A DNA stretch of 62,836 nt from Emiliania huxleyi CCMP1516 (taxonomy: Eukaryota; Haptophyta; Isochrysidales; Noelaerhabdaceae). Made by a program: the position numbers and the translations under genes. Positions within the stretch are counted from its first letter, which is position 1. Every line of letters begins with the position of its first letter. This document shows, piece after piece, positions 31,702 through 40,872 of the stretch. Below the pieces are notes generated by a model. The model worked only from the letters and a program-made list of their open reading frames with translations. It was not told where the DNA came from and made no database searches. The DNA lies in NCBI RefSeq assembly GCF_000372725.1, contig NW_005196456.1, forward strand, positions 398,635-461,470, given 5' to 3'.

Positions 31702-32689
31702 ATGGCCCAGCACAGCTCGCACCCCACGACGGCCGAGGGCCTCAAGTATCAGCTGCAGCCATACTTCCGCAGCGCTCTCGCCGTCGGAGGCCCCGCGCCT
31801 GACGGTGCGTGCCACAGGCTCGACGGGAGCGCGTCCACGCTGCTGGCCGAGCTGCACGCCGAGCGGCCGACCATCCTCTCGTTCGGCAGCGCGACCTGAC
31901 CGCCCTTTGTGCTGACGATTCCAGCGGTTGCAGCCATCGCAGAGGCAGCCGGCGCAGGCGAGATCCTCTCCAGCTCTTGAGCTCGCCGTGCCTCGGCCTC
32001 CGCCCACATCGCCAGCGCTGCTACCACGCGGCTGCCTCCTCCCCTCCTCCATGCCCACCCTCCACCCACCCGGCCACCGCAGACCTGCGGCTCGTCTACT
32101 GCACCGAGGCGCACCCCTCCGACGGCTGGGCGCCTCACTACGCGCCGCCAGGCTTTGAGGCGACCAGGTACGCCCGGAGCGCAGCGGAGCGGGTGGGCAC
32201 CGCGGTGGCCCTCGCGGCTGCGCACGGCATCGATGCGGCCCTCCTCCTCGTCGACGGCATCGGCGATGAGCTCGAGCGCCGCTACGAGGCGCGGTCAAGC
32301 GCCTGATTGTGGTGCGATCGGGGAGACATGTCTGAGACACGTCCGAGACATGTCCGGGACATGTCCCGACAGGCGCGCCCCGAGCGCCTGTTTGTGGTGC
32401 AGCGCGGCAAGCTCCTCTGGGCGGAGAGCGTCGGCACGCGCTCGCGCGCCGCATTCCCCGACCAGGCACGAGCGCCCCTCCACCACACCGTAGATGCAGA
32501 CGGAGATATCGCAACGGACACCCCTTCTGACGTTCGGGAACCAGGACGCGCGAAGGCCACTACCCCCCCCCCCCCCCCCCCCCCCCCTCGCGCGCCTCGC
32601 CTCGCGCCTCACCCGCCGCCTCCTCCCGCGATCAGGCCGAGAGCCTCGCCGACCTCGCCGCCTTCCTCGCCGCCTCGCGGCAGCGGTAG
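31702..32689 (+). CDS. Deiodinase-like selenoprotein
   Basis: Exons 31702-31957, 32083-32288, 32373-32465, 32636-32689; 202 residues with Sec66 encoded by TGA 31897-31899. The motif TILSFGSAT-TGA-PPFV matches the iodothyronine deiodinase signature FGSxTUPPF. It is followed by LRLVYCTEAHPSDGWAP with the conserved His of EAHxSDGW, then DELERRYEARPERLFVVQRG and LLWA, and a final helix ESLADLAAFLAA. Vertebrate enzymes remove iodine from thyroid hormone; deiodinase-like proteins of algae and bacteria have unknown substrates, so a thiol-redox or dehalogenation role is inference. All three introns start GC and two lie between direct repeats. The second repeat (near 32289 and 32373) is about 35 bp. 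Confidence 0.85.
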
Positions 32690-32751
32690 CGGCCCGCGTC
32701 GGCCATTGCGTCACTCGCGCGCGCCTCAGCGCACCCCTTCCCCGCCTCTCT

Positions 32752-32829
32752 GCCGGTGCTTATGACGGCGCGCCGCCTCAAGGCGTGTGAGTGCGCCCAG
32801 TGCCTACTGTACTGACGGCGTGCGCCGGC
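32752..32829 (+). promoter_or_regulatory. Candidate SECIS region of the deiodinase-like gene
   Basis: Starts about 60 nt after the stop. GCCGGTGC (32752-32759) can pair with GCGCCGGC (32822-32829, one G-U). Inside are ATGA (32762-32765), AA 14 nt later, and TGAC (32813-32816), the expected order of SECIS core elements. The central helix is not clean, so this is only a candidate. Confidence 0.3.
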
Positions 32830-33051
32830 GCGCGCCCGAGGCGTTTTGCTTTTGGATAATTTGGTTTGGGACACCAACCGACACGGGACACGCGGTTTCT
32901 TCCTGCATGTAAAAAATACTGATTACTGTGTCCGATCAGACTTGCAATATTTATGCTAAATACGGGTGGTTGGCGTCACATGGACCGATGGAGCCTGTGT
33001 GCCAATGGCAATGCCGCACCAGCGGACCAAGACCAAGGTCTGCTTTGGGCT

Positions 33052-34151
33052 CTACGAGTTCGTCGCAGCCATGTGCGCCGCCGCCGCAGCTCTGGTAGCA
33101 GCCTCTCGAAGCGCGAGAACGCAACGCGGGTGGCCGTAACGGGCGGCGAAAGCGAGGGGCGTCAACCGCCCGGGCCCACGCATCGGCTGCAGAGGGTTGG
33201 CGCCTGCAGCGAGCAGCAGCAGCACGCAGGGCAGGTGGCCGCCCTCGCTTGCGGCGTGGAGGGGCGTGCTACCATCTTCATGGCCTGCCAGGCTGGCCGA
33301 TGCGCCGCCCTCGAGGAGGAGCTCGGCAGATCGCGTGTGCCCCGACTGGCAAGCCATGAAGAGGGCGCTGGTCCCGTCTGAGCTGGCAATGTCGACCGCC
33401 GCGCCGGCTCCGATCAGCATCTCGACGCACTCGTGGTGGCCCTCTTGGCTGGCCTGGAAGAGCGCGCTGTCGCCCGGACCGCCGCCTTCGACATCCGCGT
33501 TGGCGTCGAGCAGGAGCCGCAAGCACGCGCTGTGCCCTTGCTGGCCGGCAGTGCACAGCGGGGTTGAACCACTGTGGATGGGCTGGCGGCCTGCGCCTCG
33601 AGAAGGAGCCGCACGCACTCGGTGCGACCGAGCATGCTCGCGACAAAGAGTGGCGTGCCACCATCGTCGATGGGAAGACCGACCGAGGCTCCCGCGGAGA
33701 TGAGATGCCGCACGACGCCCGCATTCCCCTGCTGGCTCGCGAGGAAGAGAGCGGTGTCGCCTGCCCCGGGGATCTGCTGGTCAACGGCGGCGCCAGCGTC
33801 AATGAGGGCCTGATCACACTCTTCGTGGTTCCGGCTTGCTGCAATCAGAAGCGGGAACTCGCCCGTGGCCATGGCCTGCCCCAGCAGAGCGCCGCCATTG
33901 CAGAGCAGCTGCACGCAGGCCGCATGGCCCTCCTGAGCGGCGACGAGCAGCGGCGAGGCGCCGTCCGAGGCGTCGTTGATCGGCGCACCGGCAGCAAGCA
34001 GTAGGCGCACGCAATTTGTGTGACCATAGATGCAGGCCACGAGGAGCGGAGTGCGACGCACGCCATCGTGGAAGCGGCGCGCCCCGCGCACAGCCTCGTG
34101 AGCTCCGAAGCCGACGAGCTGTTCGAGGCCACTCGAGTCGCCCGCAGGCAT
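33052..34151 (-). CDS. Ankyrin-repeat protein with one frame break
   Basis: From ATG 34151, about ten ankyrin repeats: RTPLLVACIYGHTNCVRLLL, SPLLVAAQEGHAACVQLL, DTALFLASQQGNAGVVRHL, TPLFVASMLGRTECVRLLL; then the frame shifts by one base at about 33570-33600, and STPLCTAGQQGHSACLRLLL, SALFQASQEGHHECVEML and TPLHAASEGGHLPCVLLLL follow to TAG/TGA near 33052. Both halves are intact repeats, so the shift is either a recent mutation or an assembly error. Ankyrin arrays mediate protein binding; no enzymatic domain is present. The style (GHxxCVRLLL) matches the second ankyrin gene at 55605. Confidence 0.75.
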
Positions 34152-34409
34152 CAAACACGGCCTGAGCTGTGCCTGACATGCTCAATCAGTCAGCAGTCAC
34201 GCTCAGGCTCTCCAGCAGGGTGAAACGACCCCTGGGTTGAACCCTGCCTCGATGTGGTTGAATCAAGTTGGAGCAAAACTGCCATTCTTTTTTTCCCGAC
34301 ACCGGCCGCACGCCTGCCCCAACCAAGAACCAGCGGGGCAAACTCAGTCTATACGTACACATATGTTAAAAGCCAGGGATGTGCGCAACAATCGGATCGG
34401 CTCTACGCT

Positions 34410-35421
34410 CTAGCTCTCGCCCGCCGCCTCGCGGTAGAGCTTCTTGCGCACCGAGCTCGCGCCGGTGGCGCTGGTCCACGTGCCCGCGCCGGAGGGCAGC
34501 CCGCCGTTCCCCTCGCGGTCGGCGACGGGCGACGGCGGCGGCGCGCCCAGCGAGTGTGCCAGCGGCGCGAGTTCGAAGGCCGCCGCGTCTGCGCCTCCCC
34601 CGACCTCGGGCTCGCAGAGCCCTCGCAGCTTGGCCTGCGCCCGCCGCGCCGAGTCCCACGCCCGAACCTCGAGCGTCGACACCTGATCTCGGGGCAATCT
34701 CGGGTGATCTCGGGGCGAGCCCGGGTGATCTCGGGGCGATCTCGAGCGTCGACACACCTCGCGGGAGAGGGAGGTTGGAGGGAGGTTGGCGGGGAGAAGG
34801 GGGAGTGAGGGTGGCGGTGGCTTGCTCCTCTCCTCTCCTCTCGTCTCCTCTCGTCTCCTCTCGTCTCCTCTCGTCTCCTCTCGTCTCCTCTCGTCTCCTC
34901 TCGTCTCCTCTCGTCTCCTCTCGTCTCCTCTCCCCCCCCCCCCCCTCCTCCCGCCTCGCCTCTCCGCCGGGCCTCGTCTGCAGGTGGAGCTCGTGGTGGC
35001 GCACGGCCTGAGGCACGGGGGAGATATGGGGGAGATATGGGGAGATATGGGGAGATATGAGCTCGTGGTGGCGCACGGCCTGAGGCATGGGGGAGATATG
35101 GGGGAGATATGGGGGAGATATGGGGGAGATATGGGGGAGAAATGGGTCGGCTGCACCTCGGCTGCACCTCGGCCGCACCTCGGCTGCACCTCGGCTGCAC
35201 CTCGGCTGAATCTCGGCTGATCTCGGCTGATCTCGGCTGCACCTCGGCCGCATCTCGGCTGCATCTCGGCTGCATCTCGGCTGCATCTCGGCTGATCTCG
35301 GCTGGATCTCAACCTCGTCGACGAGATGAGTCACCTCGCGGCAGCCGGAGACGAGCCGCTCGTTGCGCTGCATCAGCAGCCGCAGCTCGGCGTTCTTGGC
35401 GGAGAGGGCGGCCATGGTCAT
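34410..35421 (-). CDS. Small coiled-coil protein split by minisatellite introns
   Basis: Recognisable exons (minus): from about 35421 MTMAALSAKNAELRLLMQRN then ERLVSGCREVTHLVDE ending near 35315; a small exon AVRHHELHLQ near 34980-35010; and TLEVRAWDSARRAQAKLRGL to SVRKKLYREAAGES with stop at 34410. The product would be a short helical protein of roughly 140 residues. I do not recognise the family. A second copy of the AVRHHEL exon at 35057-35085 lies within the intron. Exact starts and junctions are uncertain. Confidence 0.45.
34826..34930. repeat. 10-bp minisatellite CTCTCGTCTC
   Basis: About ten units in an intron of the coiled-coil gene, followed by a C-run. Confidence 0.95.
35152..35308. 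repeat. 12-bp minisatellite CTCGGCTGCACC
   Basis: About thirteen units with CTCGGCTGATCT variants. Same family as 3093-3200 and 47182-47285. Confidence 0.9.
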
Positions 35422-35691
35422 GTCGTCAGTGTGCTGGCTGCCCGGCAGCGGAAGACCCGAGGGCGGCGCACGCGGCGGCGAGAGCAGGCTGCGGCCAGAG
35501 CGGCCGAGCCCAGCGCCGAGGGCCTCCCTCGTGGGAGGCACAGGAGCGGCGGCGGAGGCGCCGGACAGAGGCTCGCCTCCAACCTCGCCTGTTCACAGCT
35601 GGAGGTGTGAAGAGGCGCTGCCACACCCGACGGCCCGCCACTTGCGCGCCGTGCTCACTCCCTTCCGAGGGGCGGGGCGCGGTCGCCTGCG

Positions 35692-35792
35692 GGAAGGGTC
35701 CGGGAAGGGTCGGGGAAGGGTCGGGGAAGGGTCTGGGAAGGGTCGGGGAAGGGTCGGGGAAGGGTCGGGGAAGGGTCGGGGAAGGGTCGGCC
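35692..35792. repeat. 11-bp minisatellite GGGAAGGGTCG
   Basis: About nine units in the intergenic/upstream region of the coiled-coil gene. Confidence 0.9.
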
Positions 35793-36000
35793 AAGCTCGC
35801 GACGATATCTTTCCCTTTTTCCCTATCTCCCCAGATCTCCCCAGATCTCCGCTGCACACCTCGGCCAGGCTCGCGACGATCGCGTCACCAAAGCTGAAGG
35901 GGAGAGAGTGCACCGCCTGCGCCCGAGGGGGGCCTCTCGGGTCAGCTGTCGCCAAAGCGGAGAGAGGGGCGGCTGGGTGGCCGTGGCGGCCGGCAGCAGG

Positions 36001-36172
36001 AAGGGGAGATGTGGGGAGATGTGGGGAGAGATGGGGAGAGATGGGGAGAGATGGGGAGAGATGGGGAGAGATGGGGAGAGATGGGGAGAGATGGGGAGAG
36101 ATGGGGAGAGATGGGGAGAGATGGGGAGAGATGGGGAGAGATGGGGAGAGATGGGGAGAGATGGGGAGAGAT
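36001..36172. repeat. 10-bp minisatellite GGGGAGAGAT
   Basis: About sixteen nearly identical units. No spacer structure. Confidence 0.95.
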
Positions 36173-36269
36173 GGCGTGGCGACCGGCAGCAGGAAGCGGC
36201 GCCGGAAGCCAAACCGCTCGTTGTAGACGACCGCCTGACTCAATCTCGAGTGATCTCAATCTCGAGTGA

Positions 36270-37028
36270 TCAATCTCGAGTCGGCGGTGAAGGCTGGGTG
36301 CGGAGCGAGGGCGCCTCGCCGTCGCCGCCGCCGCCGTCGAGCAGCAGCGGAGGCGACCAGAGCGGAGGCGACACGGCGGAGCGGGTGCGCGAGAGCGGGG
36401 AGAAGGGGGAGCCCGCTTCGGCGGCGTCTCGGCCAGAGTCTTCGGCGACGGCGGACCCGTTGCTGCCGCTGCCGCGCCCCTTCCAGAACGAGACGACGCT
36501 CTGCGCCTTGTCCCGCTTCTCCTTCCTCTCCGCCGCCCGCGCGACTGCCTGCCGCCGCGCCAGCCGTCCCGCCTCCACCGCAGACCGCAGCCGCGCGAGG
36601 AGCCGGCCGGGACCGCCACCGTCGCTCGGCAGCGCGTACGCGAGCGCGGTGAGCGTGGCGCCGGCCATGCCGACGCACGACTGCAGCGTCGCCTCCGCCC
36701 ACCACGCCGCCACCGACGGCGCCGCAGCGGCCGTGAGCCACTCGGCGACCACCCACAGGGCGGTCGCTGAGAGGAGCTGGAGCGTGCAGGCGACGGCGTG
36801 CCGCAGGTACGCCGTGCTCGATGAGCCGCCGTCCTGCGGCGCTGCCGCACTCTCGAGCGACTGCTGCGCCGACTGCTCGAACCGGCGCAGCGCGACCGCG
36901 GCGCACAACCCGGCCGGGAGCGCCGAGGGGTCGGCGGTGACGGCGGTCCTCAGCAGCGGCCTCGCGAGGGCGTACGAGACGGGCAGGACGACAGAGAGGT
37001 CCATCGGACCGGCGGACCAGGCGACCAT
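36270..37028 (-). CDS. Hypothetical multi-pass membrane protein
   Basis: 252 residues from ATG 37028 (MVAWSAGPMDLSVVLPVSY); ATG 37004 is an alternative. Hydrophobic stretches are visible at VVLPVSYALARPLL, ACTLQLLSATALWVVAEWL and CVGMAGATLTALAYAL, then a basic cytosolic-type tail (RLARRQAVARAAERKEKRDK) and a Ser/Pro-rich end with FSPLSRTRSAVSPP. I do not recognise the family. The single frame needs no intron. Confidence 0.55.
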   Translation of the reverse strand: MVAWSAGPMDLSVVLPVSYALARPLLRTAVTADPSALPAGLCAAVALRRFEQSAQQSLESAAAPQDGGSSSTAYLRHAVACTLQLLSATALWVVAEWLTAAAAPSVAAWWAEATLQSCVGMAGATLTALAYALPSDGGGPGRLLARLRSAVEAGRLARRQAVARAAERKEKRDKAQSVVSFWKGRGSGSNGSAVAEDSGRDAAEAGSPFSPLSRTRSAVSPPLWSPPLLLDGGGGDGEAPSLRTQPSPPTRD

Positions 37029-37357
37029 ATGGGAGCGAGAAATAATACCAACACAAAGAGAGGGACTCGCTGAGCCGTGCACGGCGAGCAGAGCGCCTTC
37101 CAGTCGAGTCGACCCGGACAAAAAAGAATTTTTTCCCCAGTCCCGTACCCAGTGTTGTGCAAAAAAGAATTTTAATATCCACGCTAAACACCTCTGCCGC
37201 ATGACCTGTGTGGTGGCGGCGTGCCGTCCTCCCATCCCTCCCTTGCGTTGTCTGTTTTCTTTTTTTCTTTCTTTCTTTGCCGCATGACAAGCGATCCCAC
37301 GATTGCGAATGTGGGGACTAATGATTATATGAAGGGTGGAGGGGCCCGTCTGCAGAG

Positions 37358-37600
37358 CTAGGCGGCGCGGGCACCCCCCCAAGAAGCCGTTTGTCGCTTG
37401 CTTGTTCTTTTGCTTGTTGATCCAGTCGGTACGCTCCTTTCGCGCCTGCTTGTTGATGTTTTCGGCGTCGCCCGCCACCGCCGCCTTGGAGATCTGCTGC
37501 GTGCCTGCGTGTAGTGGACGACGAAGGAGGAGGCGCTCGCCGACGCCGCCCCGTACACCGTCCGGTCCGTGTTGGTGCCCTTCCTTGGCGACAAAAAAAG
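37358..37600 (-). CDS. Possible small conserved protein, disrupted by 8-nt duplication
   Basis: Minus-strand frame KGTNTDRTVYGAASASASSF runs into HYTQ near 37505, after which the natural continuation QISKAAVAGDAENINKQARK and DWINKQKNKQATNGFLGG is in another frame. Removing 8 nt (one of two ACGCAG-containing units) restores a continuous protein of about 80 residues. No ATG is visible at the 5' end, so a leader exon may be missing. Family unknown. Confidence 0.3.
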   Translation of the reverse strand, partial: LFLSPRKGTNTDRTVYGAASASASSFVVHYTQARSRSPRRRWRATPKTSTSRRERSVPTGSTSKRTSKRQTASWGGARAA

Positions 37601-37777
37601 ATCCGAAAGAAAAAGAATTTAAATAAAACAACTCTCTCTCACAGCACACAGGCTCGACACAGGTGCGAACTGGCGCGTGCTAGAAAAAGAACTGGGACGC
37701 CTGAATTCATGTGGCGCGAAGGCCGTTCTGAGCTCCTCGAGCCCGGTGTGCTCCCTGGTTCCCCGACCGGCTGTAAG

Positions 37778-40394
37778 ATGTTCGAGGCCTTCCTGGCCGC
37801 CCATGACGACGAGGAGGCGGCGGAGGCGGCACGCGCATCGTCTGCCCTCCGTGCCTCCATCGCCGCGGCCAGCCTGCGGCTGGAGGCTCGCAGGGCTGCG
37901 TTGCGGGAAGAGGAGGCGCAGGCGCTGCGCGCCGTGGCCGTCGAGGTGAGTCGGAGGCTGCGATCCGACCCTCCGCGAACGGCACGAGCCGCGAATTCCG
38001 CGGCAGGCGCTAATGACCCGTCGTCCTCACACAGAGCACGGCATCAGCGGAAGCTCCAGAGCTCTTCGAGCGACGCGGCGGCGACCGCTGCCGAGACACC
38101 GGTTCCGCCGCCACAGCAACACCCACCGCTGCAGTCGCCGCCGCCGCCGCCGCCGTCGCCACCTCCGCCGCCTCTGCCTCCTCCGCCTCCGCCGCCGGCA
38201 GTGGCCGCCGACCCGGCGGCGGCAGCGGCGGCAACACGGCTGCAAGGCGGGGCGCGGGGCCTGCATGTCCGGCTCGTCCTGCACTCCCGCCCGGCCCGCT
38301 CGCTCGTCGCGCAGCAGAGAGACGTTGCCGCGATGCTCCTCTCGTCGAGCGCAGCGGAGGCGGGAGACTTTGAGGCTCGCATCGCACCCGCCCTGCGCGC
38401 CCAGCTCCGCAGGCAGGCAGCAGACCTTCTCGCTCTCGTCCGCCGCTCGCCGGCCCCGTCGCGTCGGGCGGGCGGAGGCGGGGGCGGGGGCGGGGGCGGG
38501 GGCGGAGGCGGAGGCGGGGGCGGAGGCGGAGGCGGAGGCGGAGGCGGAGGCGGGGGCGGAGGCGGAGGCGGAGGCGGAGGCGGCCGCCGCCGCAGCGACG
38601 CGAGGAGCGACACTTCTGCGCCGCCACGCAAGAGCAGGTTGGGCGGCAGTCCGGGCGGCAGGGTGGGTGGTGGCGGAAGGGTGGGCGGTGGCGGCGGGGT
38701 GGGCGGTGGCGGCGGGGTGGGCTGCAGCGCGGCGCGCCCCGCCTCGCCTCGCGCCGCATCTCTGCCGTCGCGCCACTTCCGAGACACCTCCGAGACACCT
38801 CCGAGCCCGCCACCCCCGCCGCCCCCGCCGGCCCCGCCGCCCCCGGCGGCCTTTCGGGAGGGCAGCGTGCCCGCAGGAGGCAGGGAGGGCGACGGAGCGG
38901 TGACGGTCGCACCTCGGATGCGGCGAGATCTAGCCGAGATCTAGCCGAGATTCTAGCCGAGATTCTAGCCGAGGTCTAGCCGAGGTCTAGCCGAGATATA
39001 CCTCGACACGGTGACGGTCGCACCTCCCAATGCGCCGCCCAGGCCTAGTAAGCACGCTCATCAGCACCGAGTGGTGGTCTCGTCTTGTCTTGTCAGGCGG
39101 CCACCGCACGGCTCAGGCCGGGCTGCAGCCTCGCCACCGCCAAGCCGGCCGCAGACAGCCCCCTCCTCGCCGGAAGGACGGGCCTCCGTCTCCTCCGCCC
39201 TCGCCGCCGGCCGCCCCCCGAGCGGCACGCGGCGGCCGTACCTCAAGCGACGGTCGATGGCGCCGCCGCCGGCTGCGGCGGTCGACTGGAGCCAGGTTGG
39301 CTCGAGGGTCCTCTCTCGCTCCACTGACTACCACGCACGCTCTCCCGCCGCCACGCACGTCTCCTCCACGCGAGTCGCCGCCGGCCGCCGCCGCGGAGCC
39401 AGCCCCGCCGGAGGATGGCGCGGCTCCGGTTGCGACGGCGCTGCAGACGGCGCGACGGACGACGCAGCGCACCGCTCCAGAGGCCGCGAGCCGCCGCCGA
39501 GCAAGCGCGATGCGGAGGAGGCGCAGCATGCCTCTCTCGCGCGCAGCATGCCCCTCAGCCGCGGCGGCACGTGCCTCTAGATGCGGGCATGATGCGGGCC
39601 TCCGTGTATTCCAAGTGGCACTCGACGCGTAGTCAGCTAAACTCACGCTCAGCGGTACTTCGCCGTACTCCGCTATGCTCTCAGCTGTACTCAGCTGTGT
39701 GCGCAGCCGTACGATGCTGAGAGTGCACCACACCGCACCGTGCCCCGCTGACCCTGGTGTCTCGACTCGGCCTCTTGACACTGCAGGCGAGTGCCTCCCC
39801 CCCCCCCCGCACGCGCAGCGCGGGGAGCTGCCCGGGTATTGGGGAGGTCGGTTCGGGTGGTCGGGAGGGCCGCGGGCCGCAAGCCGCGGCGGCACGCCCA
39901 ACGGCCAGAGGCCGGCCAGCGCGCCTGAGCGAGTCATGCCGGCCGAGACGGAACCGACGACGGAGGCGCCCGGGGCGGCGGCGGCCGAGGCGGCGGCCGA
40001 GGTGGCGGCGGCCGGGGCGGCGGCTGGGGCGGCGGCGGCCGAGGTGGCGGCGGCCGAGGCGGCGGCGGAATCGGCGGCCGAGGCGTCTCTTGAGGCAGCG
40101 AAGGCGGAAGTCGGAGGCGGCGGGGCGATGGAGGCGGAGAAGTCGAGCGCTGACCGAGGCTTCGAGTGCTGGGCCCGAGGCGGCGAGGGCAGTGTGCCGC
40201 CTCCGCCGGAGCTGAGCCTCTTCCGGGACGTCGCAGGGCAGATCGCAACCTCCCGCTCGCTTCCAAGCGAGGTGCTGCGGCAGGTCCTGCCCACCCGGCA
40301 AGCGCCAGCGCGGCGGGCGCCGTCGCCGCAACCATTCCGTGGCCGCTTCCGAACCCGCGCTGACAGGGAGCGGGAGCGGGAGCGGCTTGGGTGA
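37778..40394 (+). CDS. Low-complexity protein with coiled coil and IQ-like motif (gene limits uncertain)
   Basis: ATG 37778 (MFEAFLAAHDDEEAAEAARA) begins an Ala/Glu/Arg coiled coil. A Pro-rich tract and an IQ-like calmodulin-binding motif (AATRLQGGARGLHVRL) follow near 38225-38270, then a long poly-Gly tract. Further coding-like pieces lie at 39240-39570 (WSQVGSRVLSRSTDYHARS) and 39790-40394 (an Ala/Glu-rich helix, then LSLFRDVAGQIATSRSLPSE and LRQVLPTR, ending at 40394). I cannot prove they form one gene. A GTGAGT near 37946 and CACAG before 38035 could be an intron, but splicing it would lose the IQ frame. Confidence 0.35.
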
Positions 40395-40609
40395 GTCCGA
40401 GGCTGAGGGTGTCACTGCGGTTAGACTTCGAGAGCAGCCACTGACAGCTGTTGGGTCTACCTTTGTTGTAGGTTTCCCTCTATTACTTCTCATCTTGTAC
40501 TCAGACGTGTATTGATCGGTCTATTACTTTGATATGATTCATTGCCCCGCCGGAGCGCCGCGCCTTGCCGCGTTGCCGCCCACCATGAAGGTTGAAGCAC
40601 CATATCCAG

Positions 40610-40816
40610 AGCGGCCGCACACTGCTCCGTCGGTACCCCCCCTGCACATCTAAAGCCATGGCCGACCCCCCCCCCAGCAGCAGCGCTCTGCTGCTGGGGG
40701 GGTCGGGACCCCCCCCCCAGCAGCAGCGCTCTGCTGCTGGGGGGGTCAGACCCCCCCCCTAGCAGCAGGGATGGCTTTAGATGTGCAGGGGGGGTACCGA
40801 GCAATGTGCGGCCGCT
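40610..40816. mobile_element. 207-bp foldback (hairpin) element with nested palindromes
   Basis: The outer arms AGCGGCCGCACA and TGTGCGGCCGCT are inverted, continuing inward through CGGTACCCCCCCTGCAC and ATCTAAAGCCAT to matching complements. The centre holds two adjacent copies of a 38-bp palindrome built from GACCCCCCCC, AGCAGCAGC and GCTCTGCTGCTG. The whole sequence can fold into one long hairpin with two side hairpins. No ORF; likely a MITE/foldback-type insertion or a structured recombination product. Flanks show no clear target duplication. Confidence 0.75.
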
Positions 40817-40872
40817 CCCAGCACCACCTCTTGGTGTGTGGGCTGGAGAAGTTTACCCTGCCTTGCCTTACC

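Noticed and set aside
37038..37290. Extension of the membrane protein upstream of 37028
   Set aside because: Frame stays open but sequence is Lys/Arg-rich random translation of AT-richer promoter DNA with no conserved start.
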